Made by a program: the position numbers and the translations under genes. Below the pieces are notes generated by a model. That model searched no databases. It worked only from the letters and a program-made list of their open reading frames with translations, and was not told the origin of the DNA. Shown piece by piece: positions 44,404-53,786 of a stretch of 64,000 nt of DNA (the first letter of the stretch is position 1; the number at the start of each line of letters is the position of its first letter). Source of the stretch: Desulfurococcales archaeon (GTDB lineage: Archaea > Thermoproteota > Thermoprotei_A > Sulfolobales > Acidilobaceae); contig WAOT01000008.1 of the NCBI GenBank assembly GCA_015521115.1, forward strand, positions 1 to 64,000, in the 5' to 3' direction.

Positions 44404-46881
44404 TTGAAGAGCGTTAGTGCAGCACGGCTGGTAATGAGGGTTACAATGATATTAGCAGGACTCTACCTGGTAACACTCGGAGTCGCAACGTACTACGTCA
44501 TAGGCACATATGACTACCTCGGCTCCTACCAGGGCATACCCATACGCTACTGGCACCCAGCCCCCTCAGCCATTGTTATAAGCCTTCTAAGCATATTCTT
44601 CGGGCTAGCCTCATTCGCCCTAAGTGTTAAACCGTCCCGGAGGAGAATGGTTTCTGTCTTCATACTTGCAATCACAGTCACCATAGCTGCGGGCGCGGTA
44701 TCTGCAGCCTACTTCGACGATAAGGATATCATAATTGTTAGAACCCCTCTCACCACGGATGCCTACATGCTGCAGGTTGAGGCTTCAAAGGATATTCTGA
44801 GGGGGGTGAACCCTTACACGCAAAACTATTCCGAGATCCTATTAGATAGGCTTCCTCCAGATCCTCTCACGTGGGTATACTCCTCGCCCGACCCCCCGTT
44901 CACTGCCGATAAAATAGTCGGGTTCGTCAATAATTTCGACTACCTCCCTCCGGCGGCCCTCTATTATATACCGGCCCACCTGTTTCGGATCCCGCCACAC
45001 ATCTGGGACGCGATTGTCGCCAGCATAGGGCTCTCAGTTCTTTACTGGGCATTACCCAGTAGGAGGAGGTACCTGTATCCAGCCCTCGTTGGCGGTGGGA
45101 TATTCCTCTACCTGCTCCCTCTCATGGGGAGAACGGGGGTAACGGGCTGGTTCGTCCCCTTACTTCTAGCAGTTCTCTTCCCCGAGATGCCGGTTCTGTC
45201 AGGCTTCTTACTCGCCTTTGCAAGCCTCTACAGGGTCTATGTCGGGGTTTTCGCCCTCTTCCTCCTAGTAGCGTATCACCGTGAGGGGTTCAAGGCCCTA
45301 AGGATCCTTGTTTGGGCCGCCCTGTTCGGTATTCTAATGGTAGCCCCATTCGCCATCCGCAACCCGTGGGCGGTCATTGAGGCTTTCACAACACCCTATA
45401 GGCTAAACCTTAACCCCCTCGACATGGGGCCTGGGATCTCAAGCCTAGGCTTCCTGGGGCTCCTAGCGCCGAAAGAAGTGTATAGTGTAGCCATGTTTGC
45501 TACGATAGTCGTGGGGTTAATAGTTTCATACAAGTGGTACCACAAGGTAAAGTATGCGGCCTTCGTCTTCCCTACGATAGCAATGCTCTTCTACTATAGG
45601 CCGAGCTACGTATACTACTACTACTACCCTCTACTGGGAGCTATCTCCTACGCCACCGGTAAGATACAGTTCCTCGACGAAGATTTTGATAGAAAAGCTG
45701 AGAAGTTTGTTGCAAGTCTGGGCCTACTCGTTTTGGCCGCGAGCCTAGCTGGGAGCTTCACTTTCATAGAAGTTCTACCCGAGCGTGTACCTCAGGTCGC
45801 CCTTGCCATCTCTGTGGGGATAGCATTCGCCCCACTCATACTCTACTACTCCCTAAAGCATATAAGCCCCCCGAGGCCGAGGAACGTCTTTATAGCTGTA
45901 CTCGTTTCCATCGTACTCGCCTCAATCATTGTGGGCCCCTTATCACCTGTCTACTACATATCATTCAACCGCACGGGGATGGTGAATGCTGTTTTAGATG
46001 TGGCTGAAAAACCTGGAGCCCCAATAGAGGGGGTGAGCTGCTATAGGCTAATGGTGCCTTCTCGCCCCGACCTTTCAGTGAACAGTGAGCTCTCCTCGTT
46101 TAACTGCTCGAACCATCATGGTGGTGAGAGTTTCAGCCCTCTAGTAGCTTTAGTTGTCAAGGCGTCCCTCTCCCATGGCCTGCCACTCGAGATCCTCGTC
46201 TACATCGTCCTAGCTTTTACTACAGTAGTCCTAGCGTTGGGCTTCTATGCTAAGACGGGGGTGCTGGGTGCAACAGTATTTACAGTACTAATCCTCTCAG
46301 CAGGCACGCTTTACGTATTAGACTTCAAATTCGCGCTTACCGGTTTTGCACTAACACTCCTCCTGGTATCACTATATGTCCTAGGCGTACTGGCTAGAAT
46401 ACCCGCACTATCGGCCGCGGCCATATCTCTTGCACCAGTCTCCTCCTACGCTGGCCCACTACTGTTCGCCGCCCTGCTAGGAGACACTATAAGATCTGGT
46501 GGGAGGCGTCGCTCTATTGTTGCATTAGCGATTGCAATAACCGTGACTGCAGTCTCCACGCTCTACTTCGGGCCGAGGCGACTCATCGCCTCCCTCCTGG
46601 GTGTAGAGGTCTACGAAGCCCTTTCAAGCGGGTGTTGCCTGGCTAACTTGCTGGGTTACAGTTGGCTGACTGCTGTCGTGTTGGTTGTCCTTTTCTCTGT
46701 CATCGCCGGTATTATCTCTTGGAAGGTGAACCTGTGGACAGCGCTCGGTGCTAGCGCCTTCGCCTCTCTACTTGTGCCTCACTGTCTGCCGATACTCGCC
46801 TCAGTGTTTATCATTGGGGGAGTATTAGCAGCCCTATCCGCTGGTTCAAGGGAACTCGTGCTCGGCGAGGACGTGGCGTAG
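44404..46881 (+). CDS. Polytopic membrane protein, GT-C/GT87-like
   Basis: An 825-residue protein with around 18-20 hydrophobic helices. An early external loop contains DAYMLQVEASKDILRGVNPYTQNY, resembling the acceptor-binding loop of DUF2029/GT87-type lipid-dependent glycosyltransferases (R-G-x-N-P-Y). A second half (from about 600) again is membrane-rich. It could glycosylate surface proteins such as those encoded just upstream, but this is inferred. Start TTG 44404 with GGTG upstream. The 3' end overlaps the CBS gene by 36 bases, convergent. Confidence 0.65.
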   Translation: MKSVSAARLVMRVTMILAGLYLVTLGVATYYVIGTYDYLGSYQGIPIRYWHPAPSAIVISLLSIFFGLASFALSVKPSRRRMVSVFILAITVTIAAGAVSAAYFDDKDIIIVRTPLTTDAYMLQVEASKDILRGVNPYTQNYSEILLDRLPPDPLTWVYSSPDPPFTADKIVGFVNNFDYLPPAALYYIPAHLFRIPPHIWDAIVASIGLSVLYWALPSRRRYLYPALVGGGIFLYLLPLMGRTGVTGWFVPLLLAVLFPEMPVLSGFLLAFASLYRVYVGVFALFLLVAYHREGFKALRILVWAALFGILMVAPFAIRNPWAVIEAFTTPYRLNLNPLDMGPGISSLGFLGLLAPKEVYSVAMFATIVVGLIVSYKWYHKVKYAAFVFPTIAMLFYYRPSYVYYYYYPLLGAISYATGKIQFLDEDFDRKAEKFVASLGLLVLAASLAGSFTFIEVLPERVPQVALAISVGIAFAPLILYYSLKHISPPRPRNVFIAVLVSIVLASIIVGPLSPVYYISFNRTGMVNAVLDVAEKPGAPIEGVSCYRLMVPSRPDLSVNSELSSFNCSNHHGGESFSPLVALVVKASLSHGLPLEILVYIVLAFTTVVLALGFYAKTGVLGATVFTVLILSAGTLYVLDFKFALTGFALTLLLVSLYVLGVLARIPALSAAAISLAPVSSYAGPLLFAALLGDTIRSGGRRRSIVALAIAITVTAVSTLYFGPRRLIASLLGVEVYEALSSGCCLANLLGYSWLTAVVLVVLFSVIAGIISWKVNLWTALGASAFASLLVPHCLPILASVFIIGGVLAALSAGSRELVLGEDVA

Positions 46882-47250
46882 CACGTCTCTTATACTAAGG
46901 ATCCCTACGACCCTGTTTGTGCTGTCAACCACGGGTAAGTGTCTGACCTCGTGGTGCACCATTTTATGGGCCGCTGATACGATACTGTCCTCCGGCCTAG
47001 CTACTACAAGTTTCTTGGTCATATACTCCTCCACCTTCACGCTGTCAAAGTCTGCACCGTCCGAGATCGCCTTTACAAGATCTCTCTCAGTTATTATTCC
47101 GAGGAGCCTGAGCTCGTTCTCAACGACTAGGAGGCTCCCGATCTTCTCAGAGGCCATCTTGGACGCCGCTCTCCGCAGTGTCTCGCCCGGTGATACGGTG
47201 TGTATCGGCTTCTTCCTCATGACCTCAGCGACTGTCGTCAATTCAGGCAC
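46846..47250 (-). CDS. CBS-domain pair protein
   Basis: About 134 residues from GTG 47250: two CBS domains in tandem (AEVMRKKPIHTVSPGETLRRAA..LLGIITERDLVKAI and VEEYMTKKLVVARPEDSIVSAA..VVGILSIRDVL). Such pairs bind adenosine nucleotides and act as energy sensors. The open frame extends to 47349, but that part overlaps the divergent aldehyde oxidoreductase promoter and is not family-like. A TATA-like element at 47278-47285 lies about 30 bases from GTG 47250, suggesting a leaderless mRNA. ATG 47220 is the alternative start. Confidence 0.83.
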   Translation of the reverse strand: MPELTTVAEVMRKKPIHTVSPGETLRRAASKMASEKIGSLLVVENELRLLGIITERDLVKAISDGADFDSVKVEEYMTKKLVVARPEDSIVSAAHKMVHHEVRHLPVVDSTNRVVGILSIRDVLRHVLAEHEFP

Positions 47251-47277
47251 CCCAATTTTTTGTAACTGGTCTGACAG

Positions 47278-47285
47278 GATATAAC
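47278..47285. promoter_or_regulatory. Possible shared TATA element of two divergent genes
   Basis: GATATAAC reads as a TATA-like sequence on both strands and lies about 30 bases from GTG 47250 (minus) and TTG 47310 (plus), the spacing expected for leaderless transcripts in each direction. Whether one or both orientations are used is not shown by sequence. Confidence 0.35.
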
Positions 47286-47309
47286 CTTGGGGGCGGAGGC
47301 GGTGGGGCA

Positions 47310-49226
47310 TTGGAGTACAGGGTACTGGCAGTAGATGCGGGCACCGCAAAGGCTAGAGAGCTCGTGGTTGACGCTACAGGCCCAATACACGCGGGCGTCG
47401 ATATACACTTCTCCCGCAGAACCTGGGAGAGGCACCCCCTAGATCCTGGTAACGTGCTCCTAATCGGTGGGGGGCCCTTCACGATCTCTCCTCTAATAGG
47501 TGCTAACAGGCTCACGGCACTGTTTAGAAGCCCGGTGTCAATGGGTCTCCATGCTAGCACGCTTGGAGGGGCAGCCTACGCACTCGCTCGCACAGGTTTT
47601 GACGCTGTCATGGTCGAGGGCGAGAGCAAGCAGCCCCTCATAATATCGGTTCTGGCGGGTGAGAGCGGTTATGAGGTGAAGTACTACTGGCTTGAGCACA
47701 ACGAGTTAGCAAGGATCTACAAGGGATACGGAGGGTATAAGGGGACGAGGGCTCTACACGTCTACACCGTAGACCTACTCAGTGATAGACTTAGAGGGCT
47801 AGAATACAGGGTTCTAGTGGTGGGCCCAGCGGCGTGGACAACGGTACAGGGCGGGATATTCAGCTGGATCCCCGACTCTAAAGGTAGACCCACTCCTGTT
47901 GTAGATAGCGCTAGCAGGGGCGGGGGAGGCAGTGTACTTGCACAAGCCCACGGCGTCGCCGCTATCATAGTAGGAGGCCCCCGCCGGGTTCCCGTTAGGA
48001 GGGCCGATGCTAAGGCTGTCGTGGAGAGGGCCTTCGGTAAGAGCTACTTCCAGGTGGTGAAGGAGACGACTACAAAATACCGCTATGACCCACGCCTGGG
48101 GACTGGAGGGACTTTCGGGGTAAACTACGTACACTATAGGGAGCTAATACCCGCACTCGCCTACAATACCATATATATGAGTAGGAGCGTGAGGCTTCTC
48201 TTACACGAGAAGATAATCAAACACTTCTGGAGGCCGTTCCAGGAGGTCGTCTTCCCAAGGAGCGGGCCTAAGCCCTGGAGAACCTGTGGGGAGCCGTGTA
48301 GCGTGGCGTGTAAGAAGGTCTGGAACAACGTCAAGCTAGACTATGAGCCGGCCCACGCTATGGGGCCGATGATCGGTGTCATAACACTCAGCGATACAGC
48401 GAGGCTAGTCGAGATCGTTGATGACCTAGGGCTCGACGCCATCGAGACAGGGCACGTGGTCGCCTGGCTATTCGACTCCCTAGCCCGGGGCCTCCTTGAG
48501 AGGGGAGAGCTTGGTATCGATGGGATCCCAGTCATGGATCCCATACAGCTAACACCAGAGACTAGCAGGCTTAACGCTAGACTAGCCGAACAAGTTATAA
48601 CCTCCCTCGTCATGAGGGATAAAAGGATCCCTGCCATTATCGCACAGGAAGGAGCTAGACAGGCGGCCTCAATCCTAGATGAGGAGCACAGCAGTATAGT
48701 AAAGGCTAGAGGAGTGGGGTTCAAGGATCTCCTAGTCTACGCCGCCTTCGGGAGGCAGGGCTACATGACGCCAAACTACTACTGGAGTCCAGGCCTCATC
48801 GCCCCCCTCTACGTGCTAGGGAGGTACTGGACAAACTATAGCCCATCATATGCTGAGCCAAGAGAGTATGCGAGGACAAGCTTCACGCGGGCCCTGAGGG
48901 AGCTCCTCATAGACAACGCCGGCATGTGCAGGTTCCATAGGAAGTGGGCGGAGAAGGTGCTACAACACCTCTACGAAGAAGTGTTATCCTACCACGGAGA
49001 CCTTCTGGAGCACGCGAGGAGCCTTTACAGGAGGATAGCATTATACAACCAAAACGCGGGGGCCGAGCCCGTCCCATGGGAGAGCAGGAAAACAATGGAT
49101 ATTGTAGCGACAATAGCTGCTGAGATAGGAGTCAAGGGGTGGGAGGAGATACCGGAGCGGGAGAAGATGCTAGCATGGTGGGAGGAGTTCTACCAGGAAA
49201 TCAGGAGCCTGCTAGGACTGCAGTGA
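47310..49226 (+). CDS. Aldehyde ferredoxin oxidoreductase (tungstopterin type)
   Basis: A 638-residue enzyme of the AOR family, oxidising aldehydes to acids with ferredoxin, using a tungsten bis-pterin and a [4Fe-4S] cluster. The N-terminus has DIHFSRRTWERHPLDPGNVLLIGGGPFT and later SRGGGGSVLAQ, pterin-contacting regions. Cluster cysteines appear as TCGEPCSVACKK (C-x3-C-x3-C) with a distal Cys in NAGMCRFH. The family usually has C-x2-C-x3-C, so the first spacing is unusual. TTG start at 47310 just after GGTGGGG. Monocistronic, divergent from the CBS gene. The specific substrate type is unknown. Confidence 0.9.
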   Translation: MEYRVLAVDAGTAKARELVVDATGPIHAGVDIHFSRRTWERHPLDPGNVLLIGGGPFTISPLIGANRLTALFRSPVSMGLHASTLGGAAYALARTGFDAVMVEGESKQPLIISVLAGESGYEVKYYWLEHNELARIYKGYGGYKGTRALHVYTVDLLSDRLRGLEYRVLVVGPAAWTTVQGGIFSWIPDSKGRPTPVVDSASRGGGGSVLAQAHGVAAIIVGGPRRVPVRRADAKAVVERAFGKSYFQVVKETTTKYRYDPRLGTGGTFGVNYVHYRELIPALAYNTIYMSRSVRLLLHEKIIKHFWRPFQEVVFPRSGPKPWRTCGEPCSVACKKVWNNVKLDYEPAHAMGPMIGVITLSDTARLVEIVDDLGLDAIETGHVVAWLFDSLARGLLERGELGIDGIPVMDPIQLTPETSRLNARLAEQVITSLVMRDKRIPAIIAQEGARQAASILDEEHSSIVKARGVGFKDLLVYAAFGRQGYMTPNYYWSPGLIAPLYVLGRYWTNYSPSYAEPREYARTSFTRALRELLIDNAGMCRFHRKWAEKVLQHLYEEVLSYHGDLLEHARSLYRRIALYNQNAGAEPVPWESRKTMDIVATIAAEIGVKGWEEIPEREKMLAWWEEFYQEIRSLLGLQ

Positions 49227-49272
49227 GCTAAACCCAATAACCTCATCGACCACCTATGGATAGGGGAGGAGA

Positions 49273-50256
49273 GTGGTGGGAGTGTCTGAGATAGTGTTAC
49301 CGCAGAAGATCCAGAACCTTTTAGACCGTGCTATTAAGGGGGACATTAGGGCTGTCGGGAAGATCTTAAGCATACTGGAGACACCTACACCCGAGAGCAT
49401 CGCACTCCTCGAATACTTCGAAAGGAGGGCTGGCCGCGCTCACGTAATAGGAGTCACCGGAATACCCGGTGCTGGGAAGAGCACCCTGATAGGTAAGCTT
49501 ATCAAAGAGCTACGGGGCAGGGGCTTCAAGGTAGCAGTAATCGCTATCGACCCCACGAGCCCTATCAGCCACGGCAGTCTCCTCGGCGATAGGCTCAGGA
49601 TGCAAGAGTATAGTACAGACCCAGGGGTCTTCATAAGGAGCATATCCACAAGGGGGTTGAAGGGCGGCCTCAGCCTTGCAGCACTAGCAATGGTCGAGGC
49701 GTTCGACGCTCTAGGATACGACTTCATTATACTCGAGACAGTAGGGGTAGGTCAGGCGGAAGTCGACGTCGCAAACGCTGCTCACACTATTATAGTTGTC
49801 ACAATGCCGGGCGCGGGTGATGATATTCAGGCGCTCAAAGCCGGAGTTATGGAGATAGGAGACATTTACGTCGTTAACAAGAGCGATAAGCCTGAAGCCT
49901 CGAAAACCTACGAGTTCATAGTGTTCAGCGTCGAGAAAGGTGATCTAGGCCCGGACACCGGATGGACACCGAGAGTGTTAATGGTCAGCGCATTAATGAA
50001 CAGGAACGTGGACAAACTAGTAGACACTATCCTTGAACACTCAAAATACCTCAAGGAGAGGAACATATTCTCATCCAAAATAAGGGAGAGGAGGAGGCTC
50101 CTTGCATACTACATGGTAAAAAGCAGCATAGACAAAATAATAGATGAGTATATCACAAAAATAGATATTAACACAGAAGAGATTAGAATAAAGGACATAA
50201 TGAATAATCTAATAGACTATATATGCTCAAAGCTGCCCACACGCACGTCAAACTAA
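49273..50256 (+). CDS. MeaB/ArgK-type G3E GTPase
   Basis: A 327-residue GTPase with Walker A GIPGAGKST, Walker B-like ILETVGVGQAEVDVA, and NKSD for guanine recognition; ISHGSLLGDRLRM is typical of MeaB. These chaperone B12-dependent methylmalonyl-CoA mutase or related mutases. No mutase gene is in the window. GTG 49273 or 49282 could be the start. It follows the AOR gene after 46 bp and is probably co-transcribed. Confidence 0.9.
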   Translation: MVGVSEIVLPQKIQNLLDRAIKGDIRAVGKILSILETPTPESIALLEYFERRAGRAHVIGVTGIPGAGKSTLIGKLIKELRGRGFKVAVIAIDPTSPISHGSLLGDRLRMQEYSTDPGVFIRSISTRGLKGGLSLAALAMVEAFDALGYDFIILETVGVGQAEVDVANAAHTIIVVTMPGAGDDIQALKAGVMEIGDIYVVNKSDKPEASKTYEFIVFSVEKGDLGPDTGWTPRVLMVSALMNRNVDKLVDTILEHSKYLKERNIFSSKIRERRRLLAYYMVKSSIDKIIDEYITKIDINTEEIRIKDIMNNLIDYICSKLPTRTSN

Positions 50257-50345
50257 TCCCTAGAAAAGACAATCCACTAATTAAGGTCTTCGCTACTATA
50301 AAAGAGAATGAGGAAAACCTAAGGGGAGAGCACTGGGGAGATGCT

Positions 50346-51218
50346 GTGACAAGAACATTTCATATCACTATAGTGATCCTCGCCCTCTTCATCACTGCAG
50401 GAGGAATCCTCCAGGCCCTGGCCGCCCCAGTCTCTTGGGTTGTAGAGGATCCAGTAGATCTCTTAGACCAGTTTGGGGAGAGTTTTGGGAGTGGTTCTAA
50501 CACTACCATTATTCTTATGGGGAGTATCGGTGATATCCTGTCCTGTAACGATTCAGAAGTTGTCCGATCCGCCCTGAACGTTACTACTAAGTTAGCTACA
50601 AGTACCTTCAAGAAGTACACAGGCTCTGTCTACCCCTATTGTCAGGGTAATAGAAGGGCTGTAATCGTTTTCGTATCACCAAAAACCCCGGACAATATTT
50701 TGGAGGAGCTGGCCGGCGATCTCACACCCTACTTAACCGATAATGTGACATTAGTGTTACTGAGGCCTTCTAACTGGAGCGGCCATGCCCTATCTGAGGA
50801 GGAGGCTGCCACCATATTCCCTAACATTAGTTTAAAGTTAGCTGACCTAACTGGCTGCGAGAGCATCGTGATCACTCTGCTAGCCCCCGGGATTGTTTAT
50901 GTTGAGATCCCCGTCTCCCCCCTAAAGGCGCACTGGCTACATGACATTGCACTCAATGTCTCTGATTATGTGAGGAGTGAGTTGGGCCCTTCCATTGTTA
51001 TTGTAGGGTTTAAGGAGGCGAACACTACTAGTACGCCAAGCAGGAATAACTTTAGCGGTAATATGGGTGGTGCTATGGGGACACCCGGAAACTTATGGGC
51101 TCTCCCTAGTGTTGGTGGGGAGATGAGTGTTTGGAGGCCTATAACCCCCCTACTGCTCCTCCTCGTGGTTTTCATTGGAGTTATGGTCTCCTTTGTCCTC
51201 GTTAAACGTGGCTTCTAA
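50346..51218 (+). CDS. Secreted or anchored external protein, unknown
   Basis: The frame is open from 50223 inside the previous gene, but GTG 50346, with GGGGAGA upstream, gives a proper signal peptide (TRTFHITIVILALFITAGGILQALA). The 290-residue product has an external domain with several NxS/T sequons and three cysteines (SCND, YCQG, GCES), a Gly/Ser/Asn-rich stalk and a C-terminal membrane helix (LLLLLVVFIGVMVSFVLV) followed by KRGF. The layout (signal, domain, stalk, single anchor with basic tail) matches the two beta-helix proteins. No family recognised. Confidence 0.65.
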   Translation: MTRTFHITIVILALFITAGGILQALAAPVSWVVEDPVDLLDQFGESFGSGSNTTIILMGSIGDILSCNDSEVVRSALNVTTKLATSTFKKYTGSVYPYCQGNRRAVIVFVSPKTPDNILEELAGDLTPYLTDNVTLVLLRPSNWSGHALSEEEAATIFPNISLKLADLTGCESIVITLLAPGIVYVEIPVSPLKAHWLHDIALNVSDYVRSELGPSIVIVGFKEANTTSTPSRNNFSGNMGGAMGTPGNLWALPSVGGEMSVWRPITPLLLLLVVFIGVMVSFVLVKRGF

Positions 51219-51358
51219 GGCACTAGAGCGGTAATACCTTCCTATCATTAGTTATCATTGGTATATGTGGAGGGATAAAATGGGGGTTTAAATAGGGGAA
51301 CACTTTTTATCTGGAAGCTCATGTATCTGTATATTTGGAATACTCACGGTGACCCGTC

Positions 51359-52387
51359 ATGGGCAGAAAGAGTCAAAAGAACGGCCAGAATATCCTCTAT
51401 CGAAAGATACAGAGACTAGGAGCGTCCAGTTTGATTGTCACCCTCCCAAAGGATTGGGTTAGGAGGCATAACGTCAAGGTTGGAGACATCCTCTCCGTCT
51501 ACGATGAGGGGGACAAGCTAATAATTGCCCCTAATGGTGAGTCCTATAAGATTAAGCTTAAGTTCGGCTTAAACCATATTCATGTTGAGAGGCACGTCTC
51601 CAGGATAGTCCTCTGCTCTTACGTTTTCGGCCTTGACAAGGTTATCTTCTACAACAATAAAGGGATCAAACGGGATCACATAGAGAGGTTGAGGAGGCTC
51701 ACTGACTTAATGGAGGGGCTCCACATAAACGTTAACTCTAACACTATAGAAATCGACATGGAAAAGTGGAACGAGAACCTCATAGACCTACTAATTAGGT
51801 ATGGCCGGGAGATCTCACGCCTCTATAGCGACTACCTTAAAATGATGAAGACGGGCGAGCCTATGCTGAGGGAGGAGCTCGACATAAGGTACAAGCACCT
51901 AATGAAGCTCAACTACAAGCTCTTAAGGGTCGCTAATAGTGTTAAGAGCGTTAATAAGATGCACGAGAGGAAGTGCCGCTACATGGTGAGCGCTAGCAAC
52001 CTCATAGGGATCGTGGCGGACTCGACATACAAGCTCGGCCTAGACATAATCCAGGTCTTAGACCAGCTAAAGCCGGAGGAGAAGGAGAGGCTTGCCTTCC
52101 TCCTAGAGCTTCTCGAGGTCGCAGTAAGCACGACTATAAACAGCCTTAAGCCAGCCAGCGTCAAGAAGAGCGAGGAGTCCTACGTGAAGGTTCGCACTGT
52201 CCTCTCGATGGAGGACGACATGGGAGAGATCATAAAAGATATGTCACCTGCATTCGCCTACCTCATGGCCAAGATAATAGAGATCGCTAGGATACTGGAG
52301 ATAGCCGAGCACATAATGCTCTGTAACGCATTATACGAGAAATATAACGAGAGCCCCGTACTACCTAAAGACGAGAACCTGATATGA
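51359..52387 (+). CDS. AbrB-PhoU domain regulator
   Basis: A 342-residue protein. The first about 50 residues form a SpoVT/AbrB-type DNA-binding domain (SLIVTLPKDWVRRHNVKVGDILSVYDEGDKLII), and the rest is two PhoU-like three-helix bundles. Such proteins are archaeal phosphate-type or metal-linked regulators. The promoter has TTTAAATA near 51286, and GGTGA lies six bases before ATG 51359. Monocistronic. The target is unknown; no phosphate transporter is in the window. Confidence 0.87.
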   Translation: MGRKSQKNGQNILYRKIQRLGASSLIVTLPKDWVRRHNVKVGDILSVYDEGDKLIIAPNGESYKIKLKFGLNHIHVERHVSRIVLCSYVFGLDKVIFYNNKGIKRDHIERLRRLTDLMEGLHINVNSNTIEIDMEKWNENLIDLLIRYGREISRLYSDYLKMMKTGEPMLREELDIRYKHLMKLNYKLLRVANSVKSVNKMHERKCRYMVSASNLIGIVADSTYKLGLDIIQVLDQLKPEEKERLAFLLELLEVAVSTTINSLKPASVKKSEESYVKVRTVLSMEDDMGEIIKDMSPAFAYLMAKIIEIARILEIAEHIMLCNALYEKYNESPVLPKDENLI

Positions 52388-52479
52388 GGAGAGAGGATCT
52401 CGGTGGAGGGATGAGGACGAACCTCTGAAGTGAGCCCCATATTCGGGGCGATGAGAGAGCCCCGCATCGCCGACCCCAC

Positions 52480-52887
52480 CTAAAGTTTTCTCCGGCCTTC
52501 ACAATACCGGAAGACATATTCGATGGCCTCATCTAGTGTTATGCCACACTTAACTTGTGTCCCCTTAACGTAGAGACAGTCTCCTTTTAGTGTAATAGGG
52601 CATTTAACCTCGTCTACAACCATCATCCCTCCCTCCCACCTTGAGATCCATATCCTTTCACCGCAGTAGTGTGCCTCGACAAGTGGGAGCCTCATTGGGA
52701 GCCCGCTTAAGGGATCCTTGACCCTGACCTGGCTTATCCTCAACTCTGGGGGAGAGTGCATTATGCAGACGAAGCATTCTAGACCCTTGCAAACCCTGAG
52801 CGTGTAGACCCCATTCTCCCGTCTCGGCGTAAGCCTTCGAGTCAGCCTCTTAGGATCCCTGGCCTTGACGGGTAGCATTACACTCAT
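52480..52887 (-). CDS. Unknown small protein with cysteines
   Basis: A 135-residue protein, basic at the start (KARDPKRLTRRLTPRRE), then beta-rich with cysteines in CKGLECFVC, HYCG, VKCP, DCLY, VKCG and RYCEG. The spacing hints at a metal site but no standard zinc motif is complete. No family is recognised. It is convergent with the AbrB-PhoU gene and divergent from UMP kinase. The start at 52887 is plausible. Confidence 0.55.
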   Translation of the reverse strand: MSVMLPVKARDPKRLTRRLTPRRENGVYTLRVCKGLECFVCIMHSPPELRISQVRVKDPLSGLPMRLPLVEAHYCGERIWISRWEGGMMVVDEVKCPITLKGDCLYVKGTQVKCGITLDEAIEYVFRYCEGRRKL

Positions 52888-52979
52888 GTGCTCAGACCCG
52901 TTTGTGTATGGGGGGTAGCAATATTTAGCCGGGTATCGTCACATTGGTCGTCTCAGGGTCAGGCTTGGGAGACTGGGTT

Positions 52980-53666
52980 GTGGTTAAGATCAGCGGTAGC
53001 CTCGTCTACCCGCCTAGAGGCGACTATTATAGGATGTTGCTCTCAACTCTGAGGAGGTGCTCCTCGAGCCGGAGGATGGTTGTCGTAGTTGGGGGCGGCC
53101 CACTTGCCAGGGACGCCATAAAAGCCCTACGGGCTGCAGGTCTCCATAGCAGAAGCCTCCTCGACCTCGCAGGGATCGCTGCGACCAGATTCAACGGTAG
53201 GCTCCTCAGCCTCGCATTATACCCGGTGTCTCCTCCCCGTACTGCTGAGACGCTAGACGAGCTCATTGAGATGGCGGCCTCCTATAGGGTCGTTTTCATG
53301 GGTGGCCTACAGCCCGGTCAGAGCACTAATGCGGTGGCACTAGCCGCAGCTGAGGCTGTGGGGGCCAAGCTCGTTGTCAACCTGCTCTCGGGTGTTGCTG
53401 GAGTGTACCGGCGGTTCCCTCCCGGAGATGGGGAGAAACCGCTTGAGTGTATTAGCCTAGATGAGCTTGCCGATATCGTTAGGGAGGCAGAGCAGAGTCC
53501 GGGGGCGTATAAGCTGATAGACCACGTCGCCTTGGGCATAGCTAGGAGGAGTGGAATAAGCATAGTTTTCGCTGACGGGAGCAACCCAACGGTTATTGAG
53601 AGGATCCTCAGGGGGGAGAGGCTGGGCACGATTGTAAGACCTGAAGGGTGTCCCACTCGTGGCTAA
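52980..53666 (+). CDS. pyrH: UMP kinase (archaeal PyrH-type)
   Basis: An amino-acid-kinase fold protein of about 228 residues phosphorylating UMP to UDP. N-terminal VVKISGSL holds the phosphate-binding lysine, VVVVGGGPLARD is the second glycine loop, and GGLQPGQSTNAVA and GAYKLIDHVA are typical of archaeal UMP kinase. GTG 52980 gives the family's short N-terminus with GGGAGA seven bases upstream; the open frame from TTG 52944 adds 12 residues. It and dihydroorotate dehydrogenase (62586-63563) both serve pyrimidine metabolism, but are not adjacent. Confidence 0.88.
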   Translation: MVKISGSLVYPPRGDYYRMLLSTLRRCSSSRRMVVVVGGGPLARDAIKALRAAGLHSRSLLDLAGIAATRFNGRLLSLALYPVSPPRTAETLDELIEMAASYRVVFMGGLQPGQSTNAVALAAAEAVGAKLVVNLLSGVAGVYRRFPPGDGEKPLECISLDELADIVREAEQSPGAYKLIDHVALGIARRSGISIVFADGSNPTVIERILRGERLGTIVRPEGCPTRG

Positions 53667-53786
53667 GATTGGGAGGAGTGCATTTTCACTCTGTCCCAAA
53701 TGATATCGTATGTGAAACATTTAAAACCTTCCCTAACTACTCTTCTATATGGAGCACATTAAGAACATCGGAGGAGGTGACATGAA

